Source of the DNA: Planctomycetota bacterium
Lineage (GTDB): Bacteria > Planctomycetota > Planctomycetia > Pirellulales > Lacipirellulaceae
DNA: 5,721 nt
NCBI GenBank assembly: GCA_013151315.1
Contig: JAADIN010000074.1
Location: forward strand, 1 to 5,721
Reading direction: 5' to 3'
The translations under genes were made by a program, and so were the position numbers. The notes beneath the pieces are model-generated. The model ran no database searches, was not told where the DNA came from, and was given only the letters and a program-made list of their open reading frames with translations. Shown here one piece after another: positions 1 through 5,721 of the stretch. Every line of letters begins with the position of its first letter. The first letter of the stretch is position 1.

Positions 1-863
1 TTGAGGCCAATATCTTCGGCCCGATAGGGGAGGAATTGATTCGTCGCTTGAAACACGGGCCCCCCTAAAAAACACATCGCCAGTACGATCGCCCAAAAAC
101 GCGGGTTGCGCATCAGGCGTCCTAGGTCACTGAGGGTGCGGTTCCAATCATGGGCATCGTCGTCGTGCGCAAAGCAACCCGATCGTTGGCCCCAAAGCCC
201 GATCAGCACACCGCTCGCAACGGTGACGACGGCCAAGAGCGAAAAGATCGGTAGAAAGTCATCTACTTGGGGCGTCGTACTCGCCTTTTGAAAGCTGAGC
301 CATGTCTGGCCGAACGTCGACCAATCGCCTGCGTACAGCAACGGACCAAGCTCTTTCCAGTAGAGCATGGCGCGTCCGCTGAGAGGCGCGATCACGCCCC
401 CAACCCCAAGTGCGCACATCATCAGGCCATTGGAAAGCCCTTTACGCTCGGGGCGGACCATCTGCACCAGCGAGATGCCGCCGATCCACATGACTGCTCC
501 GGTGAGTCCCGACCAAAGGGCGGTCATCTTGACGACGCTGGGTGCCGGATCGTAAATCAAGACGAGCGGCACCGCAACGGTAAGTATCTGTGCGACCGAC
601 CAGATGCGGCGTTCTCCATAGCGACGCGAGAGGAGCCCAGCCAGGATCGGACCGATGATCCAGGGGGTCACCTGATACTTCACCAACTGGGCATAGATAT
701 CCGCCGGATAGTTAGAGTCGACCGCTTGCAACGCACTAAAATAGAGCGGCAACAAGTAATCGAGAACCCCCAGGTAAAAGAAGCCAAGGATGGCTGCCGG
801 GATCACGATCCGAAGTCGGGCTGTGCCGGCGTCGGGGTTCAAATTGTCGGTGACTTTACTCAT
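1..863 (-). CDS. Major facilitator superfamily (MFS) transporter, N-terminal 287 residues, runs off the window
   Basis: This is an open reading frame from an ATG at 863-861 to the window edge without a stop. The predicted protein has hydrophobic helices at about residues 16-40, 62-80, 88-104, 112-133, 142-162, 203-225 and 253-275, which matches the first seven of the usual 12 MFS helices. The loop after helix 2 carries GLLSRRYGERR (77-87), a form of MFS motif A (GxLaDrxGrr), and a hydrophilic segment at 226-252 fits the central cytoplasmic loop between helices 6 and 7. The family moves small solutes across the inner membrane, usually with a proton or sodium ion. The substrate cannot be read here, but the neighbours suggest a sugar or sugar acid. 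The gene starts 36 bases after the aldolase gene, and I see no Shine-Dalgarno sequence before its ATG, so translation may depend on coupling or on an SD-independent start. The loop between helices 5 and 6 (about 165-202) is rather long. MFS membership is well supported; the subfamily is not. Confidence 0.87.
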   Translation of the reverse strand, partial: MSKVTDNLNPDAGTARLRIVIPAAILGFFYLGVLDYLLPLYFSALQAVDSNYPADIYAQLVKYQVTPWIIGPILAGLLSRRYGERRIWSVAQILTVAVPLVLIYDPAPSVVKMTALWSGLTGAVMWIGGISLVQMVRPERKGLSNGLMMCALGVGGVIAPLSGRAMLYWKELGPLLYAGDWSTFGQTWLSFQKASTTPQVDDFLPIFSLLAVVTVASGVLIGLWGQRSGCFAHDDDAHDWNRTLSDLGRLMRNPRFWAIVLAMCFLGGPVFQATNQFLPYRAEDIGL

Positions 864-899
864 GCGAAATGTTTGAATTGAAAAATGGGCTTCAAGTTT

Positions 900-1823
900 C
901 TACTTGGCCATCTGCTTGGCGTACTCGACAATTCTCGCATTGAGCTTTTGGGCATACTGCCAACTATGCGCGTCGGGCGTGTAGGTGGCCGACCGAGAGT
1001 AGGCGCTCTCTTGTGGAATCACGCCTCGACGAGCTAACAGGTCTTTTTCGACCTGGGCGAACAACTCAAAGTTTTGCAGCGAAAAGACGATCTGCGGCAG
1101 CACTTTTTCGAAAATCGCGACAGCCTGTTCTTCCTTGCCTGCCTTGGCAAGTTGCCAAGACTGCTGCAACAGATCGGCCATGCCGACCCCGGGCATCGTG
1201 CCGCAAATGCCCAGCGGAATCAGCTCCATCATGTAGAGTGCGCCCCAGCCTTCGAGCACCCCGATGCGATCGCCAGTGGCCTCACGAATAGCGGTCAGCT
1301 TCGGCCCCATCATCGGCTCTTCGAGTTTTACATAACGAAAATTCTCGCACGTGTCGGCCAGTCGACGACAAAAGTCGGCACCGATCGTTGCTCCACCCGG
1401 ATTAAAGTCCTGAATCAATACAGGCACTTTCACGGCCGAGCAAATCGCTTCGGAATATTTGAGCAGATCGTCATCGGTCAGTGTAAACAATCGCGGAAGG
1501 GCAAACGAAATTATGTCGGCACCCAGCGCCTCGTTTTTCTTGGCAATCTCGATCGCGCGAATTGTGCTGGGATGGTTCGACTGGCCGATGATCAACAGCC
1601 GATCACCGGCACCGACCGCTGCTTCAAGCACTTGAAAACGCTCGGCCTCACTCAGTTTGTAAAATTCGCTGCCGTAAGCAGGCAGGCAAACGGCAGTCAC
1701 GCCACAATCGGCAGAAAACCGAACACACGAAGCAACCGCCTCGAGGTCGATCGATTCGTCCTGACGAAACGTGGTGGGAATTACCGGCACAGTGCCGTCG
1801 ATTACATTGGGTTTGGTAGGCAT
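900..1823 (-). CDS. Dihydrodipicolinate synthase/N-acetylneuraminate lyase (DapA/NanA) superfamily protein, divergent active site
   Basis: At 307 residues this has the usual length for the DapA superfamily, cytoplasmic TIM-barrel enzymes that form a Schiff base with a keto acid. It begins with GTVPVIPTTF (10-19). The Schiff-base lysine is K166 in YVKLEEP, the equivalent of E. coli DapA K161. Counting with a constant offset of 5, the other DapA catalytic positions are changed: T44/T45 become A49/Y50 (in PAYGSEF), Y107 becomes L112, Y133 becomes Q138 (in LIQDFNP) and the carboxylate-binding R138 becomes G143. A lysine-biosynthesis role is therefore unlikely, and a catabolic aldolase or dehydratase acting on a keto sugar acid is more plausible. 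C-terminal to the barrel is an alpha-helical region (about 220-307), typical of the family. The ATG at 1823-1821 is preceded by AGGAG with 9 bases between. The gene lies 87 bases after the second glycosidase-like gene and 36 before the transporter, probably in one operon. Superfamily assignment is secure; the reaction is unknown. Confidence 0.93.
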   Translation of the reverse strand: MPTKPNVIDGTVPVIPTTFRQDESIDLEAVASCVRFSADCGVTAVCLPAYGSEFYKLSEAERFQVLEAAVGAGDRLLIIGQSNHPSTIRAIEIAKKNEALGADIISFALPRLFTLTDDDLLKYSEAICSAVKVPVLIQDFNPGGATIGADFCRRLADTCENFRYVKLEEPMMGPKLTAIREATGDRIGVLEGWGALYMMELIPLGICGTMPGVGMADLLQQSWQLAKAGKEEQAVAIFEKVLPQIVFSLQNFELFAQVEKDLLARRGVIPQESAYSRSATYTPDAHSWQYAQKLNARIVEYAKQMAK

Positions 1824-1832
1824 AGACTCTAA

Positions 1833-1837
1833 CTCCT
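1833..1837 (-). promoter_or_regulatory. Shine-Dalgarno site of the DapA-like gene
   Basis: On the minus strand AGGAG lies 9 bases before the ATG at 1823-1821. It is the clearest ribosome binding site in the window and supports that start for the DapA-like gene. The other genes here have weak or no such motif, so this gene may be translated more efficiently than its neighbours (inference). Confidence 0.7.
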
Positions 1838-1910
1838 GAAGATAGATCGTTTCGCGGAAAATGTTTCTTTGAGTTGGGACACAGTATTGTGCAATGATCG
1901 GTAGACGTGT

Positions 1911-3806
1911 TCAATCCTCGGAATAGTCGGATAATTTTTCGGGTTTTTCCCATTCTCCACTAAAGCCTTCAACACCTTCCACGCGAAACTCATTCTTGGC
2001 CGTATTGAACTCCGCAATCACTCCGTTTGCAAATTCAATGCGACATTGCTCACGCTTCGGCGTAAGGAACTTGTGCGATACCATTTCCGAACTAACAATC
2101 GCGCGGTAATAAAGGCCCCAACGCTTCAGCCAAGCCAATCGCTGTGTCACTTCATCGCTATCCCAATCGCGGACCGGAAGATTCTCTTCGGCATTCGGCA
2201 GCCAGTTGTAAAATGGAGCCGAGGCGAAAATTAGTTCGTAAAGTCGGGGCGTTCGAGAGTCGGGCCAATTGTAGTCGAAATAACCGCCACCAGAGAAACC
2301 GGCGTAGTAACACTCGTTAAAGACGAGCTGAAACATTGGAATCGGCTCGCCGACCGTCAAGATATCTCGCGCCCAATCGGAAAAGAAAAAGTGGTCGCAA
2401 GTCGAGACGCTCCAGAAGCGGGGAATTTCAGCGGAAGGCATGATGCCTCGGCGACGCACGGCGTTGAAACAGGAGATTTGAATCTCATACTTTTGCTTCC
2501 GCGTGACTGGATGCGAGGGCATTGGAGCCAACTCGCTGTAGGCGGAATAGCCGTCGAAATAGAGCGAGTCCATTTTCAACCCTTTGTTTTCCACATGATC
2601 CAACAGCCGCTCTAAGGTTTCGAGGGCAGCAGGGTTGGAAGGAGCACCAAGGTTAATAAAACACTCGACAGGAACATCGAGCTGGCGAGCCCCGTCTGCT
2701 AAGGCAGCCACTGCTTTCCAACCGCCGGGTGTAGAAAGCTCCTCGAGCAAAAAATCGGGCCAGTAGTTGTCCTTGATCCATTTCGGAAAGAACAGGTTCA
2801 CGCCAAAGCCACGCTCTTGAAGCTTTTGAAGGTGTGCCAATGTGAATCCGGACCGATTCCAGTCGTGACAGCGAAAGTTCGTATTGTTGACAAACTTCTG
2901 AACGATGGGAGTCTGCGATGCTTTGTCCTCAAGCGTTCGCAACAAACCCTGGCCACGCGCATGTTCGCGGTAGTGTTTGGCCATCGCGACATAGTCCATT
3001 CCCTTGGCAAACCGCAGAACGAATCGGCGAGCGTAGGCCAGCTCGCCCAAACTCTCTTCCCAATGGAAGTCGAGCAAAGATCGATCGCCCGGCTGATGCT
3101 CGGCCTCGACGTAGCAGTCCCACCAGGTGTCGACCGTCGCACACATCGCGTGGCCATCTTCGCGCGTCATTCCGAAAAATGGCAGCGTCCAGCGAGTGCC
3201 GATGAAGCCTCCGCTGCCGCCGAGGGGCAGCTTCAAATCCGCTGCCGGCAAAACCTGAGAACATTCTGCTGGAATCAAATAGCCCGATCCATGAGGCAGG
3301 ATCATCGCGCCGCCCTGGGCAACCGGTTTCTCGAATCGGTAGAAGTGGCCGACCCGAATCACTTTATCTTGGCCTCCCGTCTGTGCCACTTGAACGAGCA
3401 GCTCGTCCGTCGCCGCGTCGATTGCATAAACGAGCTCTAACTCGACATCGACCGACTCAAAACCACTCAGCTTGACGGTGTAGCCCCGATATTTTCCTTC
3501 CTCGAACGGAGAGCGAGCAAAGTGAGCGGCGCTAGCCAGCGTGAACGTATGCGGTTCTGCATCCTTGGCACGGACCACGATGTTCGGTACGTCTGTTTTT
3601 GAGCTTTCCCAAAGCACATCCGCGTCCTGCCCGAGAATGGCCAAGCCTAGCGAGCGATCAACTTGCACCGTGACGTTCTTACCAGAGAGGTCCAGCCGAT
3701 TTTTCGGATTCTCTTCGGCAGTCGCATCCGCCCCCAAACCTTGGATCAGACAACAACCGAGTAGCAACGCGATGAATATCGTTTTGTATCGCAAAGGATT
3801 CTCCAC
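1911..3806 (-). CDS. Exported glycoside-hydrolase-like TIM-barrel protein with N-terminal beta-rich domain; uncharacterised
   Basis: The longest frame has 631 residues. It begins with a hydrophobic export signal (about 6-24): an AxA-type cleavage site at ADA (26-28) is possible, and LLGC (15-18) is a loose lipobox, so a lipoprotein cannot be excluded. Residues 35-265 are beta-rich with few charged helices, like the N-terminal sandwich of several glycosidase families. Residues 300-575 read as a TIM barrel: GFGVNLFFPKW (333-343), VPVECFINLG (378-387), DSLYFDGYSAY (413-423), RGIMPSAEIPRFW (453-465), CDHFFFSDW (470-478), FQLVFNECYY (492-501). D413 or D418 at strand 4 and E460 on the next strand are candidate catalytic acids, in an arrangement reminiscent of GH36/GH101-like retaining enzymes. 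A short beta-rich tail follows (about 585-631). The longest frame opens with GTG directly after an in-frame TAG; a TTG at 3794-3792 has better ribosome-binding context and gives a 627-residue protein with a cleaner signal peptide (MRYK n-region). Catalytic function is inferred; I recognise no named family with certainty. Confidence 0.85.
   Translation of the reverse strand: MENPLRYKTIFIALLLGCCLIQGLGADATAEENPKNRLDLSGKNVTVQVDRSLGLAILGQDADVLWESSKTDVPNIVVRAKDAEPHTFTLASAAHFARSPFEEGKYRGYTVKLSGFESVDVELELVYAIDAATDELLVQVAQTGGQDKVIRVGHFYRFEKPVAQGGAMILPHGSGYLIPAECSQVLPAADLKLPLGGSGGFIGTRWTLPFFGMTREDGHAMCATVDTWWDCYVEAEHQPGDRSLLDFHWEESLGELAYARRFVLRFAKGMDYVAMAKHYREHARGQGLLRTLEDKASQTPIVQKFVNNTNFRCHDWNRSGFTLAHLQKLQERGFGVNLFFPKWIKDNYWPDFLLEELSTPGGWKAVAALADGARQLDVPVECFINLGAPSNPAALETLERLLDHVENKGLKMDSLYFDGYSAYSELAPMPSHPVTRKQKYEIQISCFNAVRRRGIMPSAEIPRFWSVSTCDHFFFSDWARDILTVGEPIPMFQLVFNECYYAGFSGGGYFDYNWPDSRTPRLYELIFASAPFYNWLPNAEENLPVRDWDSDEVTQRLAWLKRWGLYYRAIVSSEMVSHKFLTPKREQCRIEFANGVIAEFNTAKNEFRVEGVEGFSGEWEKPEKLSDYSED
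3801..3804 (-). promoter_or_regulatory. GGAG ribosome-binding motif that favours a TTG start for the second glycosidase-like gene
   Basis: On the minus strand GGAG lies 6 bases before an in-frame TTG (3794-3792). It overlaps the GTG (3806-3804) that opens the longest frame, and an in-frame TAG (3809-3807) sits immediately upstream of that GTG. No purine-rich motif lies at the right distance before the GTG itself. The motif therefore argues that translation begins at the TTG, five codons into the longest frame. Confidence 0.5.
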
Positions 3807-3819
3807 CTATGTATCGAGT

Positions 3820-3855
3820 AAAAAAGAAATATATTGCAGACGAGCTTCTCGCTGC
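3820..3855 (-). terminator. Terminator-like or attenuator-like hairpin with U-rich tract between the two glycosidase-like genes
   Basis: Read on the minus strand, GCAGCGAG (3855-3848) pairs with CTCG (3844-3841) and CTGC (3839-3836), giving an 8-bp G+C-rich stem with a 3-base loop (AAG) and one bulged T (position 3840). Six bases later comes TTTCTTTTTT (3829-3820). This resembles an intrinsic terminator, although the U tract is further from the stem than usual. It begins 18 bases after the stop of the upstream gene. Since the downstream gene starts only 14 bases after the tract, partial termination that sets different expression levels, or mRNA 3'-end stabilisation, is as likely as full termination. 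Confidence 0.5.
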
Positions 3856-3872
3856 TTCGCATCCGTCAATCA

Positions 3873-5501
3873 CTACTTGTAAGTTACGTTCAACTCCACG
3901 TTGTTGACACTCACCTCAGCTTCTCCTGCGGTTGAGGTGACACGGAAAGAGAGCGTATTGTCTCCCCGAAGCCACTCGGTTGGCTCGACGGCGTAGCTCG
4001 TCCATCCAGGCTCTGCCCCTTCCTGAGTTTTGATCGTCTTGCCATTGAGCTGTACTTCCACGGTGTCCTCCGAAGTCATCCCGTCAAATCGTATTCTCAG
4101 TGCAGCTCCTGCGAGCGTCCCCGCCTTGGCGGCTCCTGCGACATCGTCGCCCACAGGGAATACGACCTCGCGCGAGCTTCCCTCTGCGTCGAGCTGGACG
4201 GGAATGATCTGGGACATTGGAACCGCCCAGAAGTAATGCTTCGTCGGGATATTGTCCATCACAAACACCTTGTCCATCCGCGCAAGCGATTCTGAATCGC
4301 CCAGCTCCATAAAGTGCGGGTGATTGGGGGTCGTGGGAAACGTGTTGAACAAGACGATCCCGTCCGCCCCTGCGTGCCGCGCGTTCGAAGCCGCCCCTCG
4401 CCAATGCGCATCCGAGCTGTGCGGCCCCCTCATTCCCGAGGCACTGATTGTCGGATAGACGGGCGTATCATATGCGTGGCCCAGTTCGACAAGCTCCTTT
4501 GTCGGCATCGTGAAAGGAACGTACCCGCCGCCTGTCGTCAGTACATCGAGAAGATCGTCCTTGAGCCATTGCTCGATGTCGATTCCGATGTATCGGCATA
4601 TCTTCTTCGTAGACGGAACACGCGTTGCCACGAGGATTGGCCGACCGCGTCGGTTTCCATGCTCGTAGGCCTTCTCCCGAACGCGCCGCTGAAAATTTGT
4701 GAGAATCTCGACCTGCTCGGCCGTCGTGGTTTCGTAGGTTCGGGTTGGTCGAAAAAACAACGCGGCTCGCCAGTAGTCAATCTCGATCCCGTCCACATCG
4801 TACCGCGTGAGCACGTCGTCGATAATTGCGAGGAGATAGTCTCGCACTTCTTGCTTCTCGAAGTCGAGTGACGTCCACCATCGGCGCGGGTCTTCACGCG
4901 TGAATTGGTTCGCTCCTTCGAGGGCGTGCTGGGGATATTTCACCCAGTCCCCGGGTTTACCCACGAGATATTCAGGGTGTTCCCGCTTCCAGGTCGAACG
5001 CTCCCAAGCCAAAAACGTGTCGTGAACGTCGTTGATCCGATACGTAAAGAAAATCTCAACGTCGTTCTCTTTGCAAAGATTGATCGCCAACTCCAACGGA
5101 TCGGTTCCCGCTTTGGCGAGGGCCTCCAGGTTGGCCTTATACCGGCGCTCCGACTCGCCCGACTCGTCCGTGATATACTTCCCGTACGTCTCGCCAATTT
5201 TATCTGTGCGATGTGTAAACATCGTGGTGGCGCCCGTGCAATAAAATACGCTGTCCACTTGCGTATCCATGGCCGGCTTCATGCGCCGGGATAGGTAGCC
5301 GTCTGGCGTGTCTGCACCGACATTCTCCGCTTCGTAACCGTCGTTGTTGTAAATAAGATGACGGCTCCGATGCTTCCTCTCTTTGCGTTGGGCAGCAAAC
5401 TGTGGGCTCTCCAACGCTTTTTCTTCGGCCTCGGCGTACTCCAACGTGGAGAAGATCATGAATCCGACGAAAAGCATCGTGAACAGAATTTTGCTTCGCA
5501 T
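3873..5501 (-). CDS. Exported GH10-like (GHL-type) TIM-barrel protein with C-terminal beta-sandwich; putative glycosidase
   Basis: This 542-residue protein has a signal peptide (hydrophobic core about 5-19) with an AEA signal peptidase I site at 23-25. After a basic linker (about 38-48), residues 48-430 read as a TIM barrel: RHLIYNNDG (47-55) as strand 1, VDSVFYCTG (82-90), VEIFFTYRINDVHD (148-161), RYDVDGIEIDYWR (233-245), RPILVATR (287-294), LLDVLTTGGGY (317-327), TPVYPTISA (346-354) and GADGIVLFNTF (378-388). The segment SLDFEKQEVRDYLL (211-224) followed by DGIEIDYWR is characteristic of GH10-like and DUF187/GHL glycosidase-like families; E240 or D242 is the likely acid residue. Residues about 445-542 form a beta-sandwich (VQLNGK 483-488, GW 499-500, EWLRGDNTLSFRV 509-521) resembling a galactose-binding-like, possibly carbohydrate-binding, domain. 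The ATG at 5501-5499 has no strong Shine-Dalgarno sequence. The gene lies 75 bases after the aldolase-like fragment and 66 before the next gene. Glycan hydrolysis is inferred from the fold; the substrate is unknown. Confidence 0.88.
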   Translation of the reverse strand: MRSKILFTMLFVGFMIFSTLEYAEAEEKALESPQFAAQRKERKHRSRHLIYNNDGYEAENVGADTPDGYLSRRMKPAMDTQVDSVFYCTGATTMFTHRTDKIGETYGKYITDESGESERRYKANLEALAKAGTDPLELAINLCKENDVEIFFTYRINDVHDTFLAWERSTWKREHPEYLVGKPGDWVKYPQHALEGANQFTREDPRRWWTSLDFEKQEVRDYLLAIIDDVLTRYDVDGIEIDYWRAALFFRPTRTYETTTAEQVEILTNFQRRVREKAYEHGNRRGRPILVATRVPSTKKICRYIGIDIEQWLKDDLLDVLTTGGGYVPFTMPTKELVELGHAYDTPVYPTISASGMRGPHSSDAHWRGAASNARHAGADGIVLFNTFPTTPNHPHFMELGDSESLARMDKVFVMDNIPTKHYFWAVPMSQIIPVQLDAEGSSREVVFPVGDDVAGAAKAGTLAGAALRIRFDGMTSEDTVEVQLNGKTIKTQEGAEPGWTSYAVEPTEWLRGDNTLSFRVTSTAGEAEVSVNNVELNVTYK

Positions 5502-5576
5502 AGTTCTTTATCTTGGTTGGCTTACTGGATGACGGTTTCTGTCATTTCGATTATCACTGGGTACGATCTCGCCCCG

Positions 5577-5721
5577 TTATTTTAGCAGTTTACGATAGTC
5601 TCGCACAACCTGATACGCTCCTTGAAAAACCAACGACATTTCGCCGACGATCTCGAAAAACTGAGCCCCTTGCTCAACCCACCACTTCGCGGACTCTAGG
5701 CTCGGAGCCGTGGTTCCAAAC
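5577..5721 (-). CDS. C-terminal 47 codons of a probable HpcH/HpaI-type aldolase, start outside the window
   Basis: One minus-strand frame is open from the window edge to a TAA at 5579-5577 and encodes 47 residues. The pattern is an AKWWVEQGAQFFEIVGEM segment (residues 11-28) followed by a helical, charged tail ending in YRKLLK. The layout of a helix with 'GA', then a short hydrophobic strand, then a terminal helix matches the last strand and helix of HpcH/HpaI aldolases, where 'a..ylelGa.fvavG.D...l' is usual. Those are metal-dependent class II pyruvate aldolases acting on keto acids in the cytoplasm. The catalytic region lies outside the window, so this assignment rests on a short tail. Its position upstream of glycosidase-like, DapA-like and MFS genes agrees with a catabolic role. 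Other TIM-barrel enzymes with a similar C-terminus remain possible. Confidence 0.6.
   Translation of the reverse strand, partial: FGTTAPSLESAKWWVEQGAQFFEIVGEMSLVFQGAYQVVRDYRKLLK

Noticed and set aside
267..881. A 204-codon plus-strand open frame opposite the MFS gene.
   Set aside because: The minus-strand frame encodes evenly spaced membrane helices and MFS motif A, whereas the plus frame has low-complexity charged composition and no domain.
900..1823. Naming the aldolase gene dapA or nanA.
   Set aside because: Key DapA catalytic residues are replaced and the context is catabolic, so a specific symbol would mislead.
1074..1832. A 252-codon plus-strand open frame opposite the DapA-like gene.
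   Set aside because: It lies entirely antisense to a gene with clear family motifs; its translation is rich in Arg, His and Gln with no recognisable domain, as expected of a shadow frame.
1648..1953. A 101-codon minus-strand frame spanning the gap between the second glycosidase-like gene and the DapA-like gene.
   Set aside because: It overlaps both genes out of frame and its composition is that of a frame-shifted shadow of the DapA-like N-terminus.
2817..3440. A 207-codon plus-strand open frame opposite the second glycosidase-like gene.
   Set aside because: It is antisense to a coherent 631-codon gene and has no recognisable motif or ribosome binding site.
5529..5545. Inverted repeat ATGAC/GTCAT with a 7-base loop in the gap before the GH10-like gene.
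   Set aside because: Only 5 bp, A+T-containing and without a following U tract; too weak to call an operator or terminator.
5579..5608. Promoter-like TTGTGC (5608-5603) and TAAAAT (5584-5579) with an 18-base spacer on the minus strand, upstream of the GH10-like gene.
   Set aside because: The -10 is a good match but the -35 matches only three of six bases, and the elements lie within the end of the upstream gene; chance occurrence is likely.

Overview
The window is a compact bacterial locus in which every gene I can support lies on the minus strand, so it is read from high to low coordinates. Base composition is mixed (roughly half G+C by eye). Long exported proteins with TIM-barrel motifs, weak or absent Shine-Dalgarno sequences and short intergenic gaps all fit a planctomycete of the Pirellula/Rhodopirellula type. 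This assignment is an inference from style and protein flavour, because no marker gene is present.

In order of transcription: (1) 5721-5577, the last 47 codons of a gene whose ending resembles HpcH/HpaI-type class II aldolases; (2) 5501-3873, a 542-residue exported protein with a GH10-like/GHL-type TIM barrel and a C-terminal beta-sandwich; (3) 3806-1911, a second exported protein of about 630 residues, with an N-terminal beta-rich domain and a second, unrelated-looking TIM barrel resembling retaining glycosidases; (4) 1823-900, a DapA/NanA-superfamily aldolase or dehydratase that keeps the Schiff-base lysine but lacks the other DapA catalytic residues; (5) 863-1, the first 287 residues (about seven membrane helices) of a major facilitator transporter that continues past the window edge. 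Gaps between genes are 75, 66, 87 and 36 bases, so no stretch over 300 bases lacks a gene.

Together these look like a carbohydrate or sugar-acid catabolic cluster. Two exported glycosidase-like proteins would trim a glycan outside the cytoplasm or in the periplasm, an MFS carrier would import the product, and two aldolase-type enzymes would process it, perhaps to pyruvate-level products. The substrate cannot be read from sequence. A hairpin followed by a U-rich tract between genes 2 and 3 suggests partial termination inside the cluster, and gene 3 probably starts at a TTG slightly inside its longest reading frame.

I see no tRNA, rRNA, CRISPR array, insertion sequence, integrase or long repeat. 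The most novel content is the pair of uncharacterised TIM-barrel proteins and the divergent aldolase active site; nothing here points to a defence system or mobile element.
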